Below are positions 1 to 8,390 of a stretch of 64,000 bases of DNA, piece after piece. Each line of letters begins with the position of its first letter. Position 1 is the stretch's first letter. The DNA is from Dyadobacter subterraneus (GTDB lineage: Bacteria; Bacteroidota; Bacteroidia; Cytophagales; Spirosomataceae): NCBI RefSeq assembly GCF_015221875.1, contig NZ_JACYGY010000001.1:1426001-1490000 (forward strand). Reading direction: 5' to 3'. Below the pieces are notes generated by a model. That model worked only from the letters and a program-made list of their open reading frames with translations, did not search any database and had not been told where the DNA came from. A program made the translations under genes and the position numbers.

Positions 1-200
1 TAATAAGGCTTTGAATCGGTTTTGACCTGACCGGAAGAAACAGTAAGAGCACCTGCCAGTATTTTCAAAATGGTAGATTTTCCGGTACCGTTATTGCCGA
101 TTAAAGCTATTTTTTCCTGTTTGTTGATAATCATGTTTATATCACCAAACAGGACATCCCGATTGGGATGTGCATAAGTAACACCTTGAAGAAAAAGCAT
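1..200 (-). CDS. ABC-F type ATP-binding protein, N-terminal fragment (cut by window edge)
   Basis: Only the first 66 or so codons are in the window; the gene runs off the left edge. The product starts MLFLQGVTYAHPNRDVLFGD, typical of the first nucleotide-binding domain of ABC-F proteins (soluble ATPases of the Uup/EttA type that act on ribosomes). A Walker A motif, GNNGTGKST, follows at about residues 37-45. No membrane segment is seen. The ATG at 198-200 is the first plausible start. An ATPase subunit of an ABC transporter is the alternative, and cannot be excluded without the second half. Confidence 0.7.
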   Translation of the reverse strand, partial: MLFLQGVTYAHPNRDVLFGDINMIINKQEKIALIGNNGTGKSTILKILAGALTVSSGQVKTDSKPY

Positions 201-402
201 AATTTCTTTCTTTTGAGAATGAATAATTACAGCAGCCTTGTGTGGCCGCCATCTATTTTTCTGAAAGAAATTATATCTTACATTTAGAAATGTATTTAGG
301 TGTTTTCTGCTGCAAAGGTAATAAAAATCTTAAAATGGCAGAATTTCTGATGGTTGACGGTGATGGTTAAATTATTCTCTTAAATAAAAAGGCAAGGAAA
401 AT

Positions 403-756
403 ATGATTAGGAAATTTATCAGTGTTGTCGTAGGTTATGCGATTTTCGTTGTGTCATCACTGGCACTTTTCCGATTTTCCGGACAGCGGCCGCATGCCGA
501 TGCGCCGATTCTGTTTATGATTTTTACCGCGATTTATGGAGTGATTTTTTCATTCCTGGCGGGTTTGGTTACGCAATTTATCGCAGGTGTCAAAGATTTG
601 AAATTAAATTATATTCTTGCATTTATCCTCGCCGGTTTTGCGGCATTTTCCATGTTTAAATCAGAAGGAAATCATTGGACGCAAATTCTTGCGATCCTGA
701 TTTTTGCCCCGGTTACGGTTTTGGGCGGGTTGTTTATCAGGAAATATAATCGGTAA
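403..756 (+). CDS. small integral membrane protein, unknown function
   Basis: A 117-residue hydrophobic protein with about four membrane-spanning stretches, roughly residues 5-24, 37-62, 69-86 and 93-112, and short polar loops. The C-terminus is basic (RKYNR). I recognise no catalytic motif and cannot name the family. It stands alone on the plus strand and ends just before a strong bidirectional terminator shared with ligD. The ATG at 403 follows an A-rich stretch, the usual start context in Bacteroidota. Confidence 0.6.
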   Translation: MIRKFISVVVGYAIFVVSSLALFRFSGQRPHADAPILFMIFTAIYGVIFSFLAGLVTQFIAGVKDLKLNYILAFILAGFAAFSMFKSEGNHWTQILAILIFAPVTVLGGLFIRKYNR

Positions 757-781
757 CAAATTTCACGCAGAGCAATACAAG

Positions 782-829
782 AAAAAGGCAAAGCCCTCAA
801 AGATTTTAACTTTGCGGGCTTTGCCTTTT
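782..829. terminator. bidirectional intrinsic terminator
   Basis: Inverted repeat AAAAGGCAAAGCCC / GGGCTTTGCCTTTT with an A run on the left and a T run on the right. It lies between the convergent ends of the small membrane protein gene and ligD and can serve both. Confidence 0.8.
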
Positions 830-871
830 CTTACCTGCTTTTCGTGAAACCTTATTCCGTTACTTTAAAAT

Positions 872-3598
872 TTATATCTGCCCCAAAATCTCTTCCAGAT
901 CAATTCCTTTTTCCATCACCGGCTTAAAAATATCACCTTCTGATTTTATTCTTTCAAGGGCATTGACAATCGTAAAATCTTTCATTTGCAATCCCTTTTT
1001 CACCTCAGTCCAGTGCAGTGGCATTGATACCGTTGCTCCAGGTTTGGGGCGGATAGAGTAGGGAGCGGCCAGCGTCGCTCCCGGACGATTTTGAAGGTAA
1101 TCGATGTATAATTTTCCCTTCCTGTTTTTCGTCATTCGCTCGATACTCGTGAAATCGGGCAAGGCCTCATTGGCGCTTGAAGCTACCCATTTGGCAAATA
1201 ACTGGGATTGGTCATAGTCATATTTTGCACCAAGCGGAATGTAAATATGTATTCCCGTAGAGCCGGAAGTTTTACAAAATGCGGGCACTTTTACATTGTC
1301 GAGAATCTCTTTAATGACATTGGCTGTTTCAATAACCTGCTCAAAAGTATTGGTTTTATCCGGATCCAGATCCAGAATGCACCAGTCAGGATTATCGGGT
1401 TTCTGGATTTTACTGCTCCATGGATTTATTTCAATGGCGCCCATATTAACCATCAGGAGCAGGCTGGCTTCGTCATTGCAAAGCATATAATTTTTATCCT
1501 GATCATCATCGTTTGCCCGATACGGGAATTGCTCAACCCATTCTGGTACTTTTCCGGTTACATCTTTCTGATAAAAGCTTGGCCCTTTGATGCCGTTGGG
1601 AAAACGGTTCAGCGACTGCGGCCTGTCTTTCAGGTAAGGTAAAATATAAGGCGCGACCTGATAGTAATAATTTAACATATCCCGTTTAAAGTATTTTTCC
1701 TCAGGCCAGAATATCTTGTCAAGATTCGTGAATTTCAGTTCTCTGCCATTCACTTTTCGTACCTGCGATTTCTCGGTTGGATTCAGTAAAGTTTTCCTGT
1801 CTGATTTTCCCGGAGCCTTGATAATCGATTCTGTTTCCTTTTTTTCGGATTTGTCTTCGGAATTTTTTACCACTTTTTCCGTTGGTGCTTCTGTCTCTCT
1901 TACCACATCTTTTGGATTTTTATCTTCCCGCATTGCTACAAATGAAGGATGGCGGAATACGCCTTCTTCGGTTACTTCTGCAAAATTGATTTCACAAACC
2001 AGTTTAGGTTCAAGCCAGGTTGCTGACGCATCCGGTGGATTTGGCCGGAAACGGGACGGTTTATTATAGTCGGGAATTTGTTGGAATGGACTTTTCTTTG
2101 TGGTCAGCGGCTTGAACATTTCCAGCATTTCTTTCTGCTGTTTGGTATTAAATCCGGTCCCCACTTTCCCTACATATTGCAATTTTCCATCCTGATAAGC
2201 GCCTAAAAGCAGGGCGCTGAATAATTTCGAAGTTCCTTCATTGCGCGTATAACCGGCAATTACCACTTCCTGGCGCTTTTGTACCTTTATTTTTAACCAG
2301 TTTTTTGAGCGGTCACCGGGATAATAAACGCTGTCGGAACGTTTGGCAATAATTCCTTCCAGTCCCATGGTTTTGGCGACTTCGAAAAATTCGGTGCCTC
2401 TTGCATCCATACTGAATCCGCTTTTGATGATACTATCTTCGGGGATCAGCGTTTGCAGAATTGCTTTACGTTCTTTCAATGTCAACTCCATCAGGTTTTG
2501 CCCGTTTAACCAGAGCACATCAAAAACATAGTATAAAAGTTGCCCGTCTGCTTCACTGCGCCAGTTTTGAAGGGAGTTGAAATTAGAAATTCCTTTATCG
2601 TCAACAACCACAATTTCACCGTCAATGACTGCATTTATTCCCCAGTTTTTAACGGCATCAAAAACCGGATAAAACTTGTCATTAAATGATTTATTATTTC
2701 GGGATCGAAGTTCAATTTCCGATTTATTCAAAAAAGCCAACGCTCGATAGCCATCCCATTTTACTTCATATTCCCAACCCGGATCGTCAAAAGGCTCATC
2801 TACCAAAGTAGCCAGCATAGGGGTAAAAAACTCGGGAAACTTCTCTTTTTTTCCTTTTTTTAGCGCCTTTTTTACGTCAATGTAAGCTTTCGGAACCTCG
2901 GAACTATCGGGATCAACCTGTTTTTTTAGTTTTTTTTTAACGGTCGTTTTTGATTCAGGTTTGGCGGACTTTTTTGTTTCTTTTTCAGGTTCTTTTTCTT
3001 CATCGGAACCATAAATATTTTCACTTGTCTCCGCTATTTTTTCAAGGTCTTTCCCGGAAATAACTGATTTATTCATCTCCGTTATATCTTCATCGCTGGC
3101 AAATTCGTCACGATGTTTGATAAGCAGCCAGGAATTATCGGCCATACCCTTCGTTTTTACAAGAGCAAATTCACCTTCCAGTTTTTTACCATGAAGGATG
3201 AATTTCAGTGAACCGGATTGCAGCTCATCGAGCAATTTTTTTTCCTGTTTTTCTCTTCCTTTTGTTGGTTCAATGGGCTCGTAAGTTCCTTCATCCCAAA
3301 CCATCACGGTTCCTGCGCCATAATTGCCGTCCGGAATTATTCCTTCAAAATCTTTATAGTCAAATGGATGATCTTCTACCATCATCGCCAGTCTTTTTAC
3401 GGATGGATCAGTGGATGGTCCTTTGGGTACGGCCCAGCTTTTTAATACACCATCCATTTCCAGACGGAAGTCATAATGCAGACGTGATGCAGCGTGTTTC
3501 TGGATAACAAAACGCAGGGAAGCAGCCTTGGATTTGCCCCCCGTTGGCTCCGGCGTCTTGTTGAACGATCTCTTTTCCTTATACTTAACTAATGTCAT
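872..3598 (-). CDS. ligD: multifunctional non-homologous end-joining DNA ligase LigD
   Basis: ATP-dependent ligase/polymerase/3'-phosphoesterase that seals double-strand breaks, normally with Ku. Three domains are visible in the order PE-LIG-POL. The phosphoesterase occupies about residues 30-165 (HYDFRLEMDG at 41-50, SWAVPKGPS at 54-62). The ligase is about 255-560, with nucleotidyl-accepting Lys280 in EYEVKWDGYRA, EGIIAKR at 414-420 and WLKIKVQKR at 434-442. The polymerase/primase is about 610-908, with the metal-binding pair in LDLDPDK at 742-748. Lys/Glu-rich linkers at about 195-255 and 570-610 separate the domains. The length of 908 is normal for a three-domain LigD. No ku gene is in the window. 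It is transcribed divergently from an AlkB homologue. Confidence 0.95.
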   Translation of the reverse strand: MTLVKYKEKRSFNKTPEPTGGKSKAASLRFVIQKHAASRLHYDFRLEMDGVLKSWAVPKGPSTDPSVKRLAMMVEDHPFDYKDFEGIIPDGNYGAGTVMVWDEGTYEPIEPTKGREKQEKKLLDELQSGSLKFILHGKKLEGEFALVKTKGMADNSWLLIKHRDEFASDEDITEMNKSVISGKDLEKIAETSENIYGSDEEKEPEKETKKSAKPESKTTVKKKLKKQVDPDSSEVPKAYIDVKKALKKGKKEKFPEFFTPMLATLVDEPFDDPGWEYEVKWDGYRALAFLNKSEIELRSRNNKSFNDKFYPVFDAVKNWGINAVIDGEIVVVDDKGISNFNSLQNWRSEADGQLLYYVFDVLWLNGQNLMELTLKERKAILQTLIPEDSIIKSGFSMDARGTEFFEVAKTMGLEGIIAKRSDSVYYPGDRSKNWLKIKVQKRQEVVIAGYTRNEGTSKLFSALLLGAYQDGKLQYVGKVGTGFNTKQQKEMLEMFKPLTTKKSPFQQIPDYNKPSRFRPNPPDASATWLEPKLVCEINFAEVTEEGVFRHPSFVAMREDKNPKDVVRETEAPTEKVVKNSEDKSEKKETESIIKAPGKSDRKTLLNPTEKSQVRKVNGRELKFTNLDKIFWPEEKYFKRDMLNYYYQVAPYILPYLKDRPQSLNRFPNGIKGPSFYQKDVTGKVPEWVEQFPYRANDDDQDKNYMLCNDEASLLLMVNMGAIEINPWSSKIQKPDNPDWCILDLDPDKTNTFEQVIETANVIKEILDNVKVPAFCKTSGSTGIHIYIPLGAKYDYDQSQLFAKWVASSANEALPDFTSIERMTKNRKGKLYIDYLQNRPGATLAAPYSIRPKPGATVSMPLHWTEVKKGLQMKDFTIVNALERIKSEGDIFKPVMEKGIDLEEILGQI

Positions 3599-3812
3599 GG
3601 TCTGTATATTTTAAAGATTCGGATTGAATTTTGACCGCATCACAGAGCCGCTTTGGAAAGATTAAATTTTGCCGGCCGGGACGGGTAACTTTTGCCTGAA
3701 AACTTTGTTTTTTATATGTGTAAGGAGTGTTGAAACAAAAAATATGCCTGAGCTGAAAAGAGGAATTACTTTATCAATAAATCTGAAATAACGACCAGAA
3801 AATTTAACGGGT

Positions 3813-4418
3813 ATGCAGCAATTAAGTCTTTTCGATGCGAATGAAAGTTTGAGTTTTCCCGAAAACCTTCTGGAATATTTTCCAGGATTTTTAGACCCTC
3901 AGCAAAGTATTTCGCTTATGCATCAGCTAATTAAGAAAACCCCCTGGCGGCAGCAAATTATTCAGATGTATGGAAAAGAAGTGATCACACCGCGATTAAC
4001 CGCCTGGTTTGGGGATTCCAATAAGTCTTATCAGTTTTCGGGCACAAAGTTTGATCCGGTTCCATGGACTTTGGAGTTATACGAATTGAAAGAAAAAATA
4101 CAGAAAGCTACCGGCCTTCCATTTAATAGTGTGCTGTTGAATTTTTACAGAGACGGAAATGACTCGGTTGCATGGCATAGCGACAATGAAAAAGAACTGG
4201 GTATTAATCCCCACATTGCCTCTTTGAGTATAGGACAGGCGCGGCAATTTGAGTTTCGTAATAAATCCGATCATAGCCGAAAATATGGGTTAAGTCTGGA
4301 AAATGGTTCTTTGCTGATCATGAAGGGGGATTTGCAGCATAACTGGGAACACCGTATTCCGAAGTCGAAAAAATTAAATAACGAAAGGATCAACCTTACT
4401 TTTCGTTCTATCATTTAA
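3813..4418 (+). CDS. AlkB-like 2-oxoglutarate/Fe(II) dioxygenase (DNA alkylation repair)
   Basis: A 201-residue protein of the AlkB family, which oxidatively removes alkyl groups from nucleobases using Fe(II), O2 and 2-oxoglutarate. The iron triad is visible as HSD (His122, Asp124) and His180 in HNWEHRIP. The 2-oxoglutarate-binding arginines are in ERINLTFR (Arg192, Arg198). The region FNSVLLNFYRDGNDSVAWHS matches the family core and is closer to the ALKBH2/3-like branch than to E. coli AlkB. It lies 17 bp upstream of a Nudix gene on the same strand and diverges from ligD, which supports a genome-maintenance role. Confidence 0.9.
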   Translation: MQQLSLFDANESLSFPENLLEYFPGFLDPQQSISLMHQLIKKTPWRQQIIQMYGKEVITPRLTAWFGDSNKSYQFSGTKFDPVPWTLELYELKEKIQKATGLPFNSVLLNFYRDGNDSVAWHSDNEKELGINPHIASLSIGQARQFEFRNKSDHSRKYGLSLENGSLLIMKGDLQHNWEHRIPKSKKLNNERINLTFRSII

Positions 4419-4435
4419 AAATAAAACAAGTCAGC

Positions 4436-4891
4436 ATGGCCAAACAAAGCGCAGGAATCTTGTTATTCAGAATAAAATCAGAACCGGAAGTATTCCTGGT
4501 GCATCCCGGCGGACCGTTTTTTGCAAAAAAAGATCTCGGTGTCTGGTCTATTCCAAAAGGGGAATTTGACCATACGGAAACGGCTATTGATGCTGCAAAA
4601 AGGGAGTTTGAAGAAGAAACAGGAAAAGTGCTGGAAGGAGAATTTATTGAACTGAAACCCATCACGCAAAAAAGCGGGAAAGTGGTGCATGCCTGGGCAC
4701 TGGAAGGAGATATTGATGCAGAAAATATTGTAAGCAATACTTTTGAAATGGTCTGGCCGCCAAATTCCGGGAAAATGAAAGAATTTCCGGAGAATGATAA
4801 AGGGGAGTGGTTTACGATTGATGAAGCAAAATTAAAGATTAATGAACGTCAGATTCCGCTGCTTAATGAGCTTAGTATGTTAATTTCCTAA
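4436..4891 (+). CDS. Nudix (NUDIX) family hydrolase
   Basis: A 151-residue protein that hydrolyses a nucleoside diphosphate linked to another group. The Nudix box GX5EX7REXXEEXG is complete: Gly42, Glu48, Arg56-Glu57, Glu60-Glu61, Gly63. The motif GGPFFAKKDLGVWSIPKGEF and the length fit small Ap4A/NTP-type Nudix enzymes. It is probably co-transcribed with the alkB-like gene (17-bp gap). Clean-up of damaged nucleotides is an inference from this context. Its stop codon overlaps the stop of the convergent epoxide hydrolase-like gene by three bases. Confidence 0.88.
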   Translation: MAKQSAGILLFRIKSEPEVFLVHPGGPFFAKKDLGVWSIPKGEFDHTETAIDAAKREFEEETGKVLEGEFIELKPITQKSGKVVHAWALEGDIDAENIVSNTFEMVWPPNSGKMKEFPENDKGEWFTIDEAKLKINERQIPLLNELSMLIS

Positions 4892-6027
4892 GTATTATTA
4901 CTTTCAATTATGAAAAATTTACGAATCTCACTGGCCAGAAGTTCGGGCGTTTCCATGGCTGCAAAATGTCCGCCTTCCGGCATGTTTGAGAAGTATTTCA
5001 GGTTGAAAATTCTCTCCGCAAACTGTTTTGGAGTAGGAACTATATCTTTTGGAAAAGTAGTTAGTCCAACCGGGGTTTGAGGCTTTTTGGTATTTCCTGA
5101 GTCCTGCATATGAAAGCTTTCATAGTAAATCCTGAATGCAGAATTTGCAGTTTCCGTTACCCAGTAAATTGTAATGTTGGTTAGTAATTCATCCTTCGAA
5201 AATCTGCTTTCAATAGCTCCGTCACAATCACTCCAAGTTCGAAATTTTTCTATGATCCAGGCCGCCAAACCAGCCGGGGAATCATTGATACCATAAGCCA
5301 GCGTTTGAGGTTTTGTTCCCTGGATCATGGCGTAGGCGCCTTCCTGCATTTGCCATTTTTTTCCTTCCTCCATGTACTTTTTTTCTTCTTCCGAAAGTTC
5401 GTCCGTGGGAATGTTGAAAATGTGTTTATACGGGACGTCCGTCAAATGAATAGCGGTAATTTGTTTTGGAAAATGAGTAATTAACTGTTCTGTGATGGTA
5501 CTTCCCCAGTCGCCGCCATGGGCGGTAAATTGCTGATAACCTAACTCTTCTGTCATCAAACGTGCAAAAAGTGTCGCTATTTTGGCTGGATCCATTCCTT
5601 TTTTTGAAGGTTTTTCAGAAAACCCGTAGCCTGGAATAGAAGGAATAACGACGTCAAAAGCAAAACCATTTTCATCAGCCTGTGTTAGTAAAGGAATAAT
5701 TTTCAAAAATCTGACGAAAGAATCAGGATAACCATGTGTGAGCAAAAGCGGTATATTGTGCGATCCTTTTCCTTTTTCATAAATATAATGCAGTCTGAAA
5801 TTGTCAATTTCAGACTGGTAATGAGTGAAGGAATTTAGATAATCTTCCTGTTTGCGCCATTCGAAATTATTCTGCCAATATTGACATAATTCTTTCGTAT
5901 AAGCCAGATTTGTTCCGTAATTCCAGCCGCTTTCTTCTATTTCGTCCGGCCATCTCGTTTCAGCCAGTCTGGTTTTCAGATCCTCTAAAACCTGTCCGGC
6001 AATATCAATTTTGAATTCCGTTTTCAT
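4888..6027 (-). CDS. epoxide hydrolase family protein (EHN-type alpha/beta hydrolase)
   Basis: An alpha/beta hydrolase with the N-terminal EHN domain found in microsomal-type epoxide hydrolases. I chose the ATG at 6025-6027 (product MKTEFKIDIAG, 379 residues); an upstream in-frame start would add ten basic residues that do not look like a signal. In the longer numbering, the EHN part is about 12-115, the oxyanion HGYP is 108-111, the nucleophile is Asp183 in HGGDWGS and the catalytic histidine is His364 in EGGHFAAME. The family opens epoxides by an Asp-ester intermediate; the natural substrate is not readable from sequence. No signal peptide is seen, so it is likely cytoplasmic. Confidence 0.85.
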   Translation of the reverse strand: MKTEFKIDIAGQVLEDLKTRLAETRWPDEIEESGWNYGTNLAYTKELCQYWQNNFEWRKQEDYLNSFTHYQSEIDNFRLHYIYEKGKGSHNIPLLLTHGYPDSFVRFLKIIPLLTQADENGFAFDVVIPSIPGYGFSEKPSKKGMDPAKIATLFARLMTEELGYQQFTAHGGDWGSTITEQLITHFPKQITAIHLTDVPYKHIFNIPTDELSEEEKKYMEEGKKWQMQEGAYAMIQGTKPQTLAYGINDSPAGLAAWIIEKFRTWSDCDGAIESRFSKDELLTNITIYWVTETANSAFRIYYESFHMQDSGNTKKPQTPVGLTTFPKDIVPTPKQFAERIFNLKYFSNMPEGGHFAAMETPELLASEIRKFFIIESNNT

Positions 6028-6219
6028 AGTTCTTATGGTTTTTTTGTAAACCTTCACAAAAAAAGTGCCATACTAACATCAGCAGATTCAAAAGCCGGAA
6101 TTTGCTTTAAATTTTTAGAATGATAACGGGGCGTTGATAATCAAATGTTTAGTTAAAAATAAATCGCTGAAAAGGTCAGATATTCCGGTTAAACGTAACT
6201 TTTATAGCAACTGCTGCAT

Positions 6220-7230
6220 TTATTTAGCCATAAAAAAATCAAGCAAACCTTTCTGAACCTGGTCTGTCCCCTCCTGTACCACCCAATGACCGGAACCTTT
6301 GATATGAACTTCGCTCACATTTGTTGCCACCAATAGAGAATGTTCTTTTAAAAATGCTGCGGCGAAATATTCCCCACCCATGGCGAGCAATGGCATCGGC
6401 AGTTTCTTTTTGGCAAATTCAACATTGTCGATAGCGTCCTGTTTGAAAGCGCCAAACCAGTGGAAACTTCCTGCGGTGCCCCCGGAAACCGCATAGGCGC
6501 GAATAAATTCATCCGTTTCCTGTTTTGTAAAAGGATCTTTAACATGTCCAACCATCGGCCAGAAGTTGGTCAGGAATTCTCTTTCCTTACCTTTAACAAT
6601 ACTTCCCGAAGCCGGCCAGCCAAAAAATCCAAACCACCAGGCACTTGCCGAAACCTGACTCCAAACCGGTTCAATGCCGGGTAGCAACGCATCGAGCAAA
6701 GCAATTTTTTTCACTTCCGATGGAAACTGGGCCGCATAAGCATAGGCAACCATCAAACCAATGTCGTGACCAACAAGGTTGATATTGTTGTAGCCAAGTT
6801 TTTTCATCAGTTCATGAAGATCGGTCGCCATTGTTTTTTTGTCATAACCGGTATCCGGCTTGTCCGATTCTCCCACACCACGTAAGTCCGGCGCGATGAC
6901 GGTAAAATGTTTGGAAAGTTCAGGTAAGAGCCTGTTCCACATAAACCAGTTTTGTCCAAAACCATGTACTAATAGCAAAGGCTCGCCTTTCCCGCCAATA
7001 ACGTAGTGGATTTTCACACCATTGACAAGGGCTGTCTGATGTTTGAAATTAGCCGGCGGATCTGCTGGTTTGGTATCAGCAGGATTATTTTCCGGATCGG
7101 TGGTGGCTGCCTTAGTATCATTTTCCAAAATCAAAAAAGTAAGGAAAAACAGGATCGAAAATGTGAGATAAAAAGAGGAGAATTTTTTGCCTGAGGCAAT
7201 GCCTTTCGCGGAATGGCTGGCTGATTTCAT
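6220..7230 (-). CDS. membrane-anchored or exported alpha/beta hydrolase with Asp nucleophile
   Basis: 336 residues. A hydrophobic segment at about 20-36 (SFYLTFSILFFLTFLIL) is an uncleaved anchor or signal, followed by a Pro/Asp-rich linker to about 60. The hydrolase fold then begins: HGFG oxyanion motif at 89-92, Asp156 as nucleophile in LVGHDIGLM, and a distal histidine at His315 in GSGHWVVQ. An Asp at the nucleophile elbow points to the epoxide hydrolase/haloalkane dehalogenase branch rather than serine esterases. It is the second of three consecutive minus-strand alpha/beta hydrolases, but the spacers of about 190 and 50 bp do not prove one operon. Confidence 0.8.
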   Translation of the reverse strand: MKSASHSAKGIASGKKFSSFYLTFSILFFLTFLILENDTKAATTDPENNPADTKPADPPANFKHQTALVNGVKIHYVIGGKGEPLLLVHGFGQNWFMWNRLLPELSKHFTVIAPDLRGVGESDKPDTGYDKKTMATDLHELMKKLGYNNINLVGHDIGLMVAYAYAAQFPSEVKKIALLDALLPGIEPVWSQVSASAWWFGFFGWPASGSIVKGKEREFLTNFWPMVGHVKDPFTKQETDEFIRAYAVSGGTAGSFHWFGAFKQDAIDNVEFAKKKLPMPLLAMGGEYFAAAFLKEHSLLVATNVSEVHIKGSGHWVVQEGTDQVQKGLLDFFMAK

Positions 7231-7280
7231 AAGATTGATTTAGTAAAATGTGAAATATAACTGGTGTTTAAAAAGTATAA

Positions 7281-8066
7281 TCAGTTTTGTTTTTGCAACC
7301 ATTTAAGTGCATAATCTGCTACTTCCTGCCAACCTTCCTGACCCAGTACAAAATGTGTCCGGCCCTCAAATTTTTTGTAATCTGTTACAGATCCGCTGCT
7401 TTTGTACTTTATAAAATTGGAATAATTGAGTGACGCCGGTATGGTATGGTCGGCGGTTCCGGAGATGAGTAGTAAGGGGGCATGCGGTTTTTCAAAATCA
7501 ATTTTGGCAACTTTGGTAATGGTATCGCGAACGATCATTTTTGATTCGGGAATCGCCAGTTTGTAGTATCCTTCTTTCTGGGTATCCATCGACAAACCAT
7601 TTGTAAAGGCGTATCTCCATTGGCGGAAAGACATCAGGAAACTTTTATTGACAGGTGTGAAAAAGCCCAGCGGTCCCCAGCCGGCAATTAGAAATGATAA
7701 TTTAAATGTTAGAATACCTTGCGGAGGTACCGAATGAATGGCAACGGCGGCGGCGGCTAAATCACGCTGCAACAATATTTGGCTGATAAGTCCGCCAATG
7801 GAATGGCCTATCAAAATGGGCTTTTCAGGCAAGCCGGAAGCAATTCCCGCGTAGTATTCAATAAGTTCAGACAAGCGCATAGAGGCGATCAAGGCGTCGG
7901 GCTGGCGATTTCGAAGTTCTTCTGCCGAAGCGTTTTTATTGGGCCAGGCGGGAGCAAGGGTCTGGTATCCTTTGGTTTCAAAATAAGTTTTCCACTCATC
8001 CCAACAGGCATTGCTTACAAAGGCTCCGGTTACGAATAGAATCGTTTTAGAAGGAAGGACTTTCAT
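7281..8066 (-). CDS. alpha/beta hydrolase with Ser nucleophile, probable esterase/lipase-like
   Basis: 261 residues without a signal peptide. The serine elbow is GHSIGG with Ser89, the acid is probably Asp in GTADHTIP (about 208), and His238 lies in GRTHFVLG. The N-terminus FVTGAFVSNACWDEW is typical of small cytosolic esterases that accept diverse esters. It is the first gene of the three-hydrolase stretch. The spacer upstream of its start contains a palindromic element that recurs beyond the neighbouring two-component operon, so it may be a regulatory target of that system (inference). Confidence 0.78.
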   Translation of the reverse strand: MKVLPSKTILFVTGAFVSNACWDEWKTYFETKGYQTLAPAWPNKNASAEELRNRQPDALIASMRLSELIEYYAGIASGLPEKPILIGHSIGGLISQILLQRDLAAAAVAIHSVPPQGILTFKLSFLIAGWGPLGFFTPVNKSFLMSFRQWRYAFTNGLSMDTQKEGYYKLAIPESKMIVRDTITKVAKIDFEKPHAPLLLISGTADHTIPASLNYSNFIKYKSSGSVTDYKKFEGRTHFVLGQEGWQEVADYALKWLQKQN

Positions 8067-8390
8067 ATTTGGCTAAGTTGATTTGCCAAGCAAAGACCAA
8101 AATGTATGCCCTATACGTAAACAGTTATATCACAGTTAGTTGATTACTTTTATAAGGAGGAAGGCGACGATATATCGTTTTGAAGAGATAAAACGGACGA
8201 AATAAAGTTTGTCGGGTCTAAATCACAAATTGACCGCTGACGTATAATAAATATTTCAATGATTTTATTTAATATTACTTGTTCTACATCAGCAAATTAG
8301 CAGAGACAATGCCGCCGGTTATTAATTACGGCAAGTATTCTTGTTTTTTGGTATACTTTATGATTGAAATGCATAAATACTCCAACCATT
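8067..8390. other. divergent promoter region of hydrolase and sensor kinase genes
   Basis: 324 bp with no gene. It must hold the promoters for the minus-strand hydrolase and the plus-strand sensor kinase. The only clear structure is the 22-bp repeat with a 12-bp palindrome at 8159-8180. An element with GG and GC ten bases apart, as in sigma-54 promoters, reads leftwards at 8099-8085, but it lies very close to the hydrolase start. Confidence 0.5.
8159..8180. promoter_or_regulatory. candidate operator, copy 1 (contains perfect palindrome ACGATATATCGT)
   Basis: GGAAGGC then GACGATATATCGTTT. The 12-bp core at 8167-8178 is its own reverse complement. The same 22 bases, 20 identical, recur at 12680-12701 on the other side of the kinase/sigma-54 activator operon. 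Position and symmetry suggest a dimeric regulator site. Which protein binds is unknown; the sigma-54 activator encoded between the copies is the first candidate. Confidence 0.5.

Noticed and set aside
1208..1642. 144-residue plus-strand frame inside ligD
   Set aside because: Lies fully antisense to the POL domain, with no codon or motif support.
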